This document shows positions 1 to 7,350 of a stretch of 21,324 nucleotides of DNA, one piece after another. The position numbers and the translations under genes are program-made. The notes under the pieces were generated by a model. It was not told the DNA's origin. It made no database searches and saw nothing but the letters and a program-made list of their open reading frames with translations. Numbering within the stretch: position 1 is the stretch's first letter; each line of letters begins with the position of its first letter. Origin of the DNA: DATIJJ01 sp035478255 (GTDB lineage: Bacteria; Pseudomonadota; Gammaproteobacteria; DSM-16500); NCBI GenBank assembly GCA_035478255.1, contig DATIJV010000114.1:1-21324 (forward strand), given 5' to 3'.

Positions 1-161
1 GTGACCTTACCCTCCTTCCCCTTTCCCCTTCCTCCAAACGAAAAGCGCGTTTAGAGGAAGGGGGACGCTCCGATACAGATGCGCTTAATTAGAGCGTCCC
101 CCTTCCTCTAAACGCGCTTTTCGTTTGGAGGAAGGGGAAAGGGGAAGGAGGGTAAGGTCAC
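1..161. repeat. Nested palindromic element, copy 1 (full length)
   Basis: Two perfectly complementary 70-bp arms (1-70 and 92-161) flank a 21-bp centre (71-91). Each arm holds a secondary hairpin (CCTCCAAACG, loop, CGTTTAGAGG) followed by a GGAAGGGGGACGCTC stretch next to the centre. Outer sequence reads GTGACCTTACCCTCC and its complement. The arms match from the first base of the window, so the palindrome may continue upstream. It has no coding capacity and lies just before the promoter of the gene at 272. Related copies are at 3406, 5622, 12574, 14753 and 19433. It resembles a MITE or complex REP/BIME element; the family is not one I can name. Confidence 0.9.
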
Positions 162-191
162 ACCGAATACCCTCCAAAAATATCTTTTTTT

Positions 192-211
192 CTTAATGTT
201 CTGTTAATACT
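192..211 (+). promoter_or_regulatory. PmrA-box-like direct repeat upstream of the gene at 272
   Basis: CTTAATGTT, two bases, then GTTAATACT. This is a direct repeat with an 11-bp period matching the Legionella PmrA consensus cTTAATatT-N2-cTTAATatT at all but a few positions. It ends 7 nt before a TAAAATATAC -10 region. The same box, spacing and -10 occur before the minus-strand gene at 9699. Regulation by PmrA is an inference from the match. Confidence 0.6.
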
Positions 212-218
212 TTCTTTT

Positions 219-229
219 TAAAATATACA
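219..229 (+). promoter_or_regulatory. Putative -10 region for the gene at 272
   Basis: TAAAATATACA contains two overlapping -10-like hexamers (TAAAAT and TATACA). No good -35 is visible, as expected of an activator-dependent promoter whose PmrA-like box covers the -35 zone. The inferred start of transcription near 231 gives a leader of about 40 nt. Confidence 0.5.
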
Positions 230-271
230 CATAAATATTACATAACAACGAACGAGTGGAAACCTTAAAAT

Positions 272-1963
272 ATGTTCGCATACCAGCACGCGCACAAGCT
301 CAAGCACAGGTCATCTGTCCAGGACGAGGGTCCTTCAACAACTCTTATTGTTTCATCACAAAGCAGCAGCCATCTTCCTCCGCCAGAAAAAAAAGAAGAA
401 AGACAATCTACCTGTTTTTCTCAATCAGCACGCTTCGGCTTAACTTTCCTCGCTTTCCTTATTAGCACTGGAGTAGATACCGCACAATTTAAAGATGGTG
501 CAAGCGGTCTCGACCTCACCAATGCCTTACTATTGACCCTGACTGGACTTTATGTACTGCAAGCGAGCGCCTTAAATGCAATCTACACCAGTGAAAGTAT
601 CAACGAAATTTTCCTCTTAAGAGAAGGAGAAAAAGTTCCTGACTGGGAAGAACTTTCACTCGGAGAAAAATGTAAAGCCTATACTGCTTCAACCATTATC
701 ATTCCTTATGCCGTATTTTCAGATGCCCTAATCATGGCTTATTATACGAAACTATTAAATTGGGGATTAAGCACTCCCCTCTGTGTTTTGATTGGCACAC
801 TGGCTTCTCTCTCAAATATTGCTGAGCCTTATGAAGCATTAAAATTTTTTCGCTCATACTTTTCAAAATCACAAAATACTTACTCCGCGGCACTTGAAAA
901 AATTCATCAAGATAATTTTTATTTGCATACTCCTTTAGAATTTCAAAAAAACTTTGATGAACTGATGGAAGAATTTTCTGGTGACATTAAATCTGCTCTT
1001 TTGAAGCCAAACAATGTGGCTTATATCATAAAAAATTGCCTCGATTTAGGGGAAAAGCTACTTGAAATTTTCAAAAATACTGAAAAAGAAAAAATAAAGC
1101 GTGAACTGATTCAGCTACAACTCGATCAAAAAACCGCAGAGGACTTTGCTGTAAAATTATTCGCACTTCTTTTAACACGAGAAGAACATATTGAAGAAAA
1201 AACGTATTTCAAAAGTTGTGTAGGCGCACTCGACACAGGATTAGACTTTACACTTATACCGTTTTTAAAAATATGCGGAATCATAGAAGAAATCATAGAA
1301 GCCTACACAGTCATGGCTGCGATCAGTGAACAGTCACTGGGAAATAACAGCCAGACATCACATTGGTTATTGTTCGCAGCAGGCGCAACAAATGGCATAA
1401 CGGATTGCGTGTTTAATGGGGGTATCATTAAGGAAGCTATAAAAAAACTCATGCGAGCTATTAAAACAAGTGATTATACCTGGGCAGAAATGATGATCTT
1501 TCTATTCTCATTCACTTGTGCTGCGATGGTAGCTTATGCACAGAAAGGTTTGCTTGAAATCATGCTTAACGAACCTGACGCACCTTATCCTGATCCATTG
1601 CCTGCAAAATTTCCTGAAGAAGTCAATAAAGTACTTGCCTATCTCGCACTCCGTGAACTCGCGCTTTATTCCTCTTTCTTTTATGATGTATTTCGAATCA
1701 TCGCAACCGAAGTTCGCATAATCAAAAAAAACCAGAAAGAAAAAATAGCTGCTCCCGCAAATGATCAGGAAGAGAAAGCAGCTGCTTCCGCAAACGATTC
1801 TACAGATAGCGCTCATGCACCCTTGCTTCCAGAACACCCAAAAGAAACACGGGGATGTTTGTCAAGGTGCTATGCAAGACTTTTTTCTTCAGCTCCTGCT
1901 GTGGACAACTCATCTATAGCCAGTCCTTTTTTACCTCCCTCATTAACAGCAACCCCACCATAA
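272..1963 (+). CDS. Unrecognised multi-pass membrane protein, candidate Dot/Icm effector
   Basis: A 563-residue protein that I cannot assign to a family. The first ~50 residues are polar and rich in Ser, Pro and charge. Hydrophobic segments lie near 55-68, 82-104, 137-160, 165-183, 325-350, 364-382 and 405-425. The stretch 185-315 is hydrophilic and probably helical, with Glu/Lys-rich runs. The tail from 485 is soluble and contains an Ala-rich near-repeat (KIAAPAND at 491-498, then KAAASAND at 502-509) and ends in Ser, Pro, Thr and Ala. There is no clear signal peptide. The start ATG has only a weak ribosome site (GAGTGG), so an internal start is possible. It stands alone between a palindromic element and ffh. 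The PmrA-like promoter and a C-terminus rich in small and polar residues fit a type IV secreted membrane effector, but an ordinary inner-membrane protein is equally compatible. Confidence 0.75.
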   Translation: MFAYQHAHKLKHRSSVQDEGPSTTLIVSSQSSSHLPPPEKKEERQSTCFSQSARFGLTFLAFLISTGVDTAQFKDGASGLDLTNALLLTLTGLYVLQASALNAIYTSESINEIFLLREGEKVPDWEELSLGEKCKAYTASTIIIPYAVFSDALIMAYYTKLLNWGLSTPLCVLIGTLASLSNIAEPYEALKFFRSYFSKSQNTYSAALEKIHQDNFYLHTPLEFQKNFDELMEEFSGDIKSALLKPNNVAYIIKNCLDLGEKLLEIFKNTEKEKIKRELIQLQLDQKTAEDFAVKLFALLLTREEHIEEKTYFKSCVGALDTGLDFTLIPFLKICGIIEEIIEAYTVMAAISEQSLGNNSQTSHWLLFAAGATNGITDCVFNGGIIKEAIKKLMRAIKTSDYTWAEMMIFLFSFTCAAMVAYAQKGLLEIMLNEPDAPYPDPLPAKFPEEVNKVLAYLALRELALYSSFFYDVFRIIATEVRIIKKNQKEKIAAPANDQEEKAAASANDSTDSAHAPLLPEHPKETRGCLSRCYARLFSSAPAVDNSSIASPFLPPSLTATPP

Positions 1964-1997
1964 CGAGCGATAAAACTTTCCACTCATTCTTTTATTT

Positions 1998-2047
1998 CAT
2001 GTATACTTCCCTGTCATTTTAAAACTCATCTGCGAGAAGTATATATG
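1998..2047 (+). promoter_or_regulatory. Hairpin covering the ffh ribosome site and start codon
   Basis: Bases 1998-2009 (CATGTATACTTC) pair with 2036-2047 (GAAGTATATATG) over 12 bp with one G-U wobble and a 26-nt loop. The right arm includes the GAGAAG ribosome site and the ATG. The left arm also contains TATACT (2002-2007), which could be the -10 hexamer. If so, transcripts would start near 2013 and lack the left arm. Confidence 0.4.
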
Positions 2048-3400
2048 TTTTCAAATCTTTCAGAACGATTAACACGCGTGATAAAAAACTTAAGCGGAAA
2101 AGGCCGTTTAACTGAAGAAAATATCCAGGAAACTTTGCGTGATATTCGTTTAAGTTTGCTGGAAGCCGATGTCGCCTTACCTGTCGTAAAGAATTTTATT
2201 GATCATATTCAAATAAAAGCCGTGGGCGAAGAAGTCATAGGCAACATTAGCCCGGGGCAAGCACTGATCAAGCTGGTCCATCATGAACTGGTCTTACTGA
2301 TGGGAGAATTTTCTGATGCATTAAACCTTCAGACCCAGCCGCCTGCGATTATTTTAATGGCGGGGTTACAAGGTTCAGGAAAAACCACTACCGTTGCCAA
2401 ATTGTCGCGCTGGCTTACACAGACACTCAAAAAATCTGTATTGGTTACCAGTGTGGACAGATACCGTCCGGCTGCGATTGAACAATTAGGGACCCTCGCC
2501 AAACAAGTTGGGGTCAATTTTTTTCCCAGTACTTCCGAACAAGATCCAATTGATGTCGCACGCGGCGCGATTCAAGAAGCCAAAATCAAACAAATCGATG
2601 TGGTGATTATCGATACCGCAGGGCGCCTGCACATTGATGAAAAAATGATGACAGAGATAAAACACTTGCATGCCGCCATTAATCCGATTGAAACCCTGTT
2701 TGTTGTGGATAGCATGACGGGGCAGGATGCAGTCAATACTGCACAAGCTTTCAATGCAGCATTGCCTTTAACAGGTGTGATACTAACCAAAACCGATGGC
2801 GATGCGCGCGGCGGTGCAGCATTGTCGATCCGGCAAATTACGGGCAAACCCATTAAATTTATGGGCATAGGTGAAAAAATTGATGCGCTTGAACCTTTTT
2901 ACCCCGATCGTGTGGCATCGCGTATTTTAGGGATGGGCGATATTCTGACTTTGGTTGAAGAAGCTGAGCGTAATATCGATAAAGCCAAAGCTGAAAAACT
3001 CGCTAAAAAAATCAAAAAAGGAAAAATATTTGATCTGGAAGATTTCCTCGATCAGCTCAAACAGATCGGTAAAATGGGCGGAATCATGGGAATCGTAAAC
3101 AAGCTACCGGGTCTGGGTAATTTGCCGCAAGCAGCCAAAGATAAAATAAATGATAAATCACTGGTGGAAATTGAAGCGATTATAAATTCCATGACTCGCA
3201 AAGAACGTAAACTGCCAGACATCATTAATGGCTCACGCAAACGTCGGATTGCAATGGGTTCAGGGACCAATATTCAAGCTGTCAATCGCTTATTAAAACA
3301 GTTTACGATGATGCAAAAAATGATGAAGAAATTTTCAAAAGGTGGCGGGCTGATGAAGCTTATGCGCGGGATGCCGATGAAGTTTCCGCCGATGGGTTAA
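2045..3400 (+). CDS. ffh: Signal recognition particle protein Ffh
   Basis: The GTPase that binds 4.5S RNA and signal sequences emerging from the ribosome and docks with FtsY at the membrane. It has 451 residues, the usual length. The N domain covers about 1-95. The G domain shows the P-loop GLQGSGKTT (107-115), DTAGR (190-194), TKTDGDARGG (248-257) and GIGEKIDAL (274-282). The Met-rich M domain runs from about 310 to the end. The RNA-binding segment with RKERKLPDIINGSRKRR is at 385-401 and the Met-rich finger at 420-450. It lies upstream of the rpsP operon, a common gammaproteobacterial order, but a long palindrome and a separate promoter lie between them. Confidence 0.98.
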   Translation: MFSNLSERLTRVIKNLSGKGRLTEENIQETLRDIRLSLLEADVALPVVKNFIDHIQIKAVGEEVIGNISPGQALIKLVHHELVLLMGEFSDALNLQTQPPAIILMAGLQGSGKTTTVAKLSRWLTQTLKKSVLVTSVDRYRPAAIEQLGTLAKQVGVNFFPSTSEQDPIDVARGAIQEAKIKQIDVVIIDTAGRLHIDEKMMTEIKHLHAAINPIETLFVVDSMTGQDAVNTAQAFNAALPLTGVILTKTDGDARGGAALSIRQITGKPIKFMGIGEKIDALEPFYPDRVASRILGMGDILTLVEEAERNIDKAKAEKLAKKIKKGKIFDLEDFLDQLKQIGKMGGIMGIVNKLPGLGNLPQAAKDKINDKSLVEIEAIINSMTRKERKLPDIINGSRKRRIAMGSGTNIQAVNRLLKQFTMMQKMMKKFSKGGGLMKLMRGMPMKFPPMG

Positions 3401-3405
3401 TTTTA

Positions 3406-3542
3406 TACCTCCTTCCCCTTTCCCCTTCCTCCAAGAAAAGCACTTGGAGGAAGGGGGACGCTCCGATATAGATGCGTTGAATTAGAACGTCCCCCTTCCT
3501 CCAAGTGCTTTTCTTGGAGGAAGGGGAAAGGGGAAGGAGGTA
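3406..3542. repeat. Nested palindromic element, copy 2 (full length)
   Basis: Arms 3406-3460 and 3488-3542 are identical as reverse complements over 55 bp and run from TACCTCCTTCCCC to GGGGGACG. Each arm contains the hairpin CCTCCAAG-AAAAGCA-CTTGGAGG. The centre differs from that of copy 1 at three positions, and the arms carry a different inner-stem sequence. It begins 5 bp after the ffh stop codon and ends about 30 bp before the rpsP -10 hexamer. No T-run follows, so it is not a standard terminator. Confidence 0.9.
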
Positions 3543-3572
3543 AAAAACGCTTTTCTTCTTTATAAACTCGCG

Positions 3573-3578
3573 TATAAT
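3573..3578 (+). promoter_or_regulatory. Promoter -10 hexamer of the rpsP operon
   Basis: A consensus TATAAT with a weak -35 (TTTTCT, 3551-3556, spacer 16). Predicted start near 3585 gives a leader of about 37 nt before rpsP. It lies downstream of palindrome copy 2, so the ribosomal operon can be transcribed independently of ffh. Confidence 0.55.
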
Positions 3579-3621
3579 TCATGGCCTTTATGGTTGGATC
3601 AGATTACGAGGAATTGAAAGG

Positions 3622-3891
3622 ATGGTAGTCATTCGTTTATCACGGGGCGGAGCAAAAAAACGCCCATTTTATCATGTAGTTGTTGCTGACAAGCGTCGTG
3701 CGCGTGATGGTCGCTGCATTGAGCGCGTTGGTTATTTTAATCCTATTGCTTGCGGTAAAGACATACGCTTACATTTAAACAATGAACGCATACAATACTG
3801 GATTTCACAAGGTGCGCAACCCTCTGACCGTGTTCAGCAATTGCTAGAAACCTTCGAAAAAGAAGCAGTCAATACAGACAGCGTTCAGTAA
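3622..3891 (+). CDS. rpsP: 30S ribosomal protein S16
   Basis: A structural protein of the small subunit needed for 30S assembly. Its 89 residues show the family start MVVIRLSRGGAKKRPFYHVV and the RIEKVGYFNP-type motif (here RCIERVGYFNP). The C-terminus is a few residues longer than in E. coli. A GAGGA ribosome site lies upstream of the ATG. First gene of the classical rpsP-rimM-trmD-rplS operon, 16 bp before rimM. Confidence 0.98.
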   Translation: MVVIRLSRGGAKKRPFYHVVVADKRRARDGRCIERVGYFNPIACGKDIRLHLNNERIQYWISQGAQPSDRVQQLLETFEKEAVNTDSVQ

Positions 3892-3907
3892 GCATTGTTT
3901 CTATTCA

Positions 3908-4423
3908 ATGAGCAAAGCTACTGACGCTGAATACATTATTGTAGGAAAAATCGGTTCAACCTACGGTATTCAAGGTTGGCTAAAAATTTTTTCTTTTACT
4001 GAAATTACGACAGGTATCTTGGATTATAATCCCTGGTATCTCGAAGAGGATAACAACTGGAAACCAATCCAGATAAAAGCAGGACGTGAACACGGCAAAA
4101 CGATTGTAGTACAATTACCCGGGTACAATACGCCTGAGCAAGCCAGGGCCTTGACCGGCAAGAAAATTGCGATAAAACGCTCACAATTACCTGCTTTAGC
4201 CAAAGATGAATACTACTGGTCAGATCTGGAAGGGTTAATGGTAATTAACCAGCATGGCCAGGAACTCGGAAAAGTACTTTATCTGATGGAAACGGGTTCT
4301 AATGACGTACTGGTGATAGAAAATCACGGCAAAGAATACGCGATTCCCTATTTGCCGGGTAAAATCATTACGAGCATTGATCTGGCAAAGCAAATGATCC
4401 ATGTGGATTGGGATCTTATTTAG
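3908..4423 (+). CDS. rimM: Ribosome maturation factor RimM
   Basis: Binds S19 and helps mature the 30S head domain and process 16S rRNA. The protein has 171 residues. An N-terminal RimM barrel (about 8-92) opens with IIVGKIGSTYGIQGWLKI. A C-terminal PRC barrel (about 98-171) begins at YYWSDLEGLMV and has TGSNDVLVI and IPYLPGKII. The stop codon directly abuts the trmD start, suggesting translational coupling. Confidence 0.97.
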   Translation: MSKATDAEYIIVGKIGSTYGIQGWLKIFSFTEITTGILDYNPWYLEEDNNWKPIQIKAGREHGKTIVVQLPGYNTPEQARALTGKKIAIKRSQLPALAKDEYYWSDLEGLMVINQHGQELGKVLYLMETGSNDVLVIENHGKEYAIPYLPGKIITSIDLAKQMIHVDWDLI

Positions 4424-4426
4424 ATG

Positions 4427-5176
4427 ATGTGGTTTGGAATTATAACGCTGTTTCCAGAAATGTTTTCGGCACTGGAATACGGTATAACAGGCCGGGCACT
4501 GAAAGAAAAATTAGTGCAGGTAAATTACTGGAATCCACGCGATTTCACAGAGAACAAGCACCGTAACGTCGATGATCGTCCTTACGGAGGCGGCCCTGGA
4601 ATGGTGATGATGGCACAGCCATTACAAGATGCAATTCATGCTGCGAAAAAAGCAGCGCCGCGAAAACCTCGCGTGATTCATCTCTCGCCGCAGGGAAAAC
4701 ATTTTGATCAACAGACTGCTGAAAATATGCTGTCTGCAAAAAATTTTATTTTGATTGCCGGGCGTTATGAAGGGATAGATGAGCGCTTGCTGGAAGTGGA
4801 AGTTGATGAAGAATGGTCAGTCGGAGATTTTGTGTTATCCGGCGGCGAATTGGCAGCGATGAATATCATTGATGCTGCGACTCGCCTGATACCAGGTGCG
4901 TTAGGACATGAAGATTCGGCGGCGGAAGATTCTTTAAGTTCGGGATTATTGAAATATCCACAGTATACCCGTCCAGAATCGTTTCAGGGATTAAATGTTC
5001 CTGAAATTTTGATGAGTGGTAATCATCAATTAATTGAACACTGGCGATTAAAACAATCGTTAGGCAGGACTTGGCTAAAACGCCCTGACATATTAGAGAA
5101 AAAAGAATTAAACAAGCTTGAGCAAAAATTACTGGCTGAGTTTAAACAAGATTACGAAGACACACTGAAATTTTAG
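4427..5176 (+). CDS. trmD: tRNA (guanine-N1)-methyltransferase TrmD
   Basis: Makes m1G37 in tRNAs reading CNN codons and so prevents +1 frameshifting. It is a SPOUT-fold enzyme with a trefoil-knot S-adenosylmethionine site. Visible motifs are LSPQGK, AGRYEGIDER and SVGDFVLSGGELAA, then the HEDSAAEDS segment that holds the catalytic Asp, followed by YPQYTRP. The reading frame opens with two ATG codons right after the rimM stop (4424 and 4427). The second is chosen because the family starts MWIGIISLFPEMF, but 4424 is nearly as likely. No separate ribosome site is evident, consistent with coupling to rimM. Confidence 0.97.
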   Translation: MWFGIITLFPEMFSALEYGITGRALKEKLVQVNYWNPRDFTENKHRNVDDRPYGGGPGMVMMAQPLQDAIHAAKKAAPRKPRVIHLSPQGKHFDQQTAENMLSAKNFILIAGRYEGIDERLLEVEVDEEWSVGDFVLSGGELAAMNIIDAATRLIPGALGHEDSAAEDSLSSGLLKYPQYTRPESFQGLNVPEILMSGNHQLIEHWRLKQSLGRTWLKRPDILEKKELNKLEQKLLAEFKQDYEDTLKF

Positions 5177-5195
5177 ATTTTATTGAGGAAAAACT

Positions 5196-5615
5196 ATGAG
5201 CAACATCATTCAAATACTCGAAGCAGAACAGATGCAAAATGCAAGGCCCTTACCTGATTTTTCACCCGGCGACACCATCATCGTTCAGGTAAAAGTCAAA
5301 GAAGGCGAGCGCGTTCGCCTACAATCTTACGAAGGCGTCGTCATCGCTAAACGCAATCGCGGTTTAAATTCTTCTTTTACAGTCCGTAAAATTTCTCATG
5401 GTGTGGGCGTTGAGCGTGTATTCCAAACCTATAGCCCGATCGTTGATAGCATTGAATTAAAACGTCGTGGTGATGTGCGCCGCGCCAAATTGTATTATAT
5501 GCGCGAATTAAGCGGTAAAGCAGCACGCATTAAAGAAAAGTTAGTCGGTAATAATAAAACTGCAGCAAAAAACGGCGGGAATGAATCCCAGGAAAATGAA
5601 AGCCCTGCAGAATAA
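5196..5615 (+). CDS. rplS: 50S ribosomal protein L19
   Basis: A large-subunit protein at the 30S-50S interface. Residues 1-117 cover the family core, including GDTIIVQVKVKEG, RLQSYEGVVIAKR and SFTVRKIS. About 22 extra polar residues (KTAAKNGGNESQENESPAE at the end) exceed the usual ~115-residue length. The ribosome site GAGG is well placed. It is the last gene of the operon, and a half-length palindromic element starts 6 bp after the stop. Confidence 0.98.
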   Translation: MSNIIQILEAEQMQNARPLPDFSPGDTIIVQVKVKEGERVRLQSYEGVVIAKRNRGLNSSFTVRKISHGVGVERVFQTYSPIVDSIELKRRGDVRRAKLYYMRELSGKAARIKEKLVGNNKTAAKNGGNESQENESPAE

Positions 5616-5621
5616 AATTAG

Positions 5622-5700
5622 CCTCCTTCCCCTTTCCCCTTCCTCCACAAAAAGCGTGTGGAGGAAGGGGGACGCTCTAATTGAGCGCATCTGTATCGGA
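5622..5700 (-). repeat. Nested palindromic element, copy 3 (half copy)
   Basis: One arm (CCTCCTTCCCC through GGGGGACGCTC, 5622-5677) with inner hairpin CCTCCAC-loop-GTGGAGG, followed by the 21-bp centre in inverse orientation (5678-5698, one difference from copy 1). Similarity stops abruptly at 5700, where the second arm should begin. Hairpin formation just after the rplS stop could protect or end the operon transcript, although no T-run follows. Confidence 0.85.
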
Positions 5701-5734
5701 CGAATACCTACAAACTTTATAAAGAACCGCCTCA

Positions 5735-6208
5735 ATGAGCAACACTTTCATTATTAATTCTCCCATTGGCGACCTTGCCCTTTCTTTCCATCAAAACAAA
5801 CTATCCCGCATCGAATTTACCGGCATGCACCAATCCGATCTCGCCCGGAACGATACCCCAAACAATCCCCTCCTCCAATCTGTCACACAAGAACTACACT
5901 CTTATTTTCAAAATCCGCGCCACGCATTCTCACTTTCACTTCACATCGACGGCACTCCTTTTCAGCAAAAAGTATGGAACGCATTACGTCAAATCCCTGT
6001 CGGGCACACTCTGTCCTACAGCGAACTGGCTCGCAAGTTAAAAACCAGCGCACGAGCAATCGGCAATGCTTGCCGCACCAACCGCCTGCCGCTTATTATT
6101 CCCTGCCATCGCATCACGGGTAAAAATAATCTCGGCGGTTTTGGCGGCGCAACAACAGGCCGCACGCTTGAAATAAAAAAATGGCTTTTGCAGCACGAAG
6201 CTTTATAA
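5735..6208 (+). CDS. ogt: Methylated-DNA--protein-cysteine methyltransferase
   Basis: A suicide repair enzyme that moves the alkyl group from O6-alkylguanine to its own cysteine. The 157 residues include an N-terminal ribonuclease-H-like domain (about 3-70) and the C-terminal DNA-binding domain with FQQKVWNALRQIPVGHTLSYSELA (76-99, reading slightly degenerate). The active-site PCHR is at 123-126 (Cys124), followed by LGGFGGATTGRTLEIKKWLL. The residue before the active-site loop is RTNRLPLIIPCHR, close to the usual NPLPIIVPCHR. No Ada-type regulatory domain is present. No convincing ribosome site is seen. It ends 8 bp before the CinA-like gene, so the two are probably co-transcribed. Confidence 0.93.
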   Translation: MSNTFIINSPIGDLALSFHQNKLSRIEFTGMHQSDLARNDTPNNPLLQSVTQELHSYFQNPRHAFSLSLHIDGTPFQQKVWNALRQIPVGHTLSYSELARKLKTSARAIGNACRTNRLPLIIPCHRITGKNNLGGFGGATTGRTLEIKKWLLQHEAL

Positions 6209-6216
6209 TTTTATGA

Positions 6217-7350
6217 ATGAACAATCCTATAACGCATAAAATAGCTCTGCTCGCGACCGGCGATGAAATCAGCAATGGCGATATATTAAATACAAATAGT
6301 CAGGAAATTGCACATCGCTTATTTAAACACAGCATGCGTGTGGGTAATCATATAGTCACCTCCGATGCAATCGCAGACATTGAGCAAGCGATTTTATTTT
6401 TATTAACATCTCATAATGCATTAATCATAACAGGCGGTTTAGGCCCAACTTCTGACGACTTGACACGCTACGCATTGAGCAATGCAGTCAATCGATCTTT
6501 AATTTTTGATGGACCAACCTGGGAAGAAATCGTGACCCGTTTAAAACGTTTTGGGTATGACAATCCTCCTCTTTCAAACCAGCAGCAAGCACTTTTTCCT
6601 GAAGGTGCGAATATTATTGCAAACACAAATGGTACTGCCGCAGGCTGCATGCTAGAACAAGAAAACAAATATATTTTTATGCTGCCCGGCCCTCCATTTG
6701 AATGTCTGCCGATGTTTGAACAAGCTGTCTTGCCCGCACTCAAAAAAGCCGGGTTTTCAGAGTTGGAATATCATCAAAGCTGGTTATTGTTTGGTGTCAG
6801 CGAAGGACAAATTGCAGAAGAACTCGATGCTCTAGTCAAACCTTATGGAACTTGCATGACAGGTTATCGATTGTTTTATCCCTATGTCGAATTCAAGATA
6901 CATACCTATAATAAAAGTGATTTTGAAAAATTGATTCCGCGAATTGAAAAAACCATTCACCCCTATATTTTGAATGATGGACAAAAAACCGCATCAGAGA
7001 TATTGCGCACACAGTTAGAAAAATTAAATTTTACCTTAAAAATTTGTGACCTGGCGACAGGCGGATTGCTGGAATCCATTCTAAAAACACCTCAGACTTA
7101 TTCCCAACTCAGTTTTGTTTGTCATGCAGAAACAGTGCATGTCACCATCAGAGGGCTGGATGAATTTTGGAATGGCAGTGACAGCACTCAAACTACATTG
7201 ATTATTGATTTTAATTGGGACAACAAACAAGAAACCATTGAATCAATTATTCCATTCCGGGGTTATCGTGTTAAGCAATACGCAGTGGAATTTGTTTGTT
7301 GGAAAATATTAAAAAATATTAAAAAATATGAAAAAACTGCACCACACTAA
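6217..7350 (+). CDS. CinA/YfaY-like protein with a degenerate amidase domain
   Basis: Residues 8-175 form a MoaB/MogA-like molybdopterin-binding fold, with LLATGDEISNGDILNTN and GGLGPTSDD (73-81), as in CinA. The middle domain (about 180-255) follows the CinA pattern. The C-terminal part (from about 258) aligns with the nicotinamide-nucleotide amidase domain, but the catalytic AESCTGG motif reads CDLATGG (277-283), so the nucleophilic Ser is gone. This matches the arrangement in E. coli YfaY and suggests deamidase activity is lost. CinA-type proteins may retain ADP-ribose pyrophosphatase activity in the N-terminal part. The last 32 bp overlap tail to tail with the minus-strand RMD1 gene, in an AT-rich AAAATATTA tandem stretch. 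Confidence 0.88.
   Translation: MNNPITHKIALLATGDEISNGDILNTNSQEIAHRLFKHSMRVGNHIVTSDAIADIEQAILFLLTSHNALIITGGLGPTSDDLTRYALSNAVNRSLIFDGPTWEEIVTRLKRFGYDNPPLSNQQQALFPEGANIIANTNGTAAGCMLEQENKYIFMLPGPPFECLPMFEQAVLPALKKAGFSELEYHQSWLLFGVSEGQIAEELDALVKPYGTCMTGYRLFYPYVEFKIHTYNKSDFEKLIPRIEKTIHPYILNDGQKTASEILRTQLEKLNFTLKICDLATGGLLESILKTPQTYSQLSFVCHAETVHVTIRGLDEFWNGSDSTQTTLIIDFNWDNKQETIESIIPFRGYRVKQYAVEFVCWKILKNIKKYEKTAPH

Noticed and set aside
1508..1837. A 109-codon minus-strand frame within the first orphan gene
   Set aside because: Cys/Phe-rich translation typical of an antisense shadow; no promoter or ribosome site.
3406..3420. ACCTCCTT as a remnant of the 16S rRNA 3' end
   Set aside because: Only about eight bases match and the flanks do not resemble 16S rRNA; the match is better described as an anti-Shine-Dalgarno-like motif.
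3406..3542. Palindromic elements as ordinary rho-independent terminators
   Set aside because: The stems are far longer than usual, each copy has two nested hairpins, and no T-run follows the stem.
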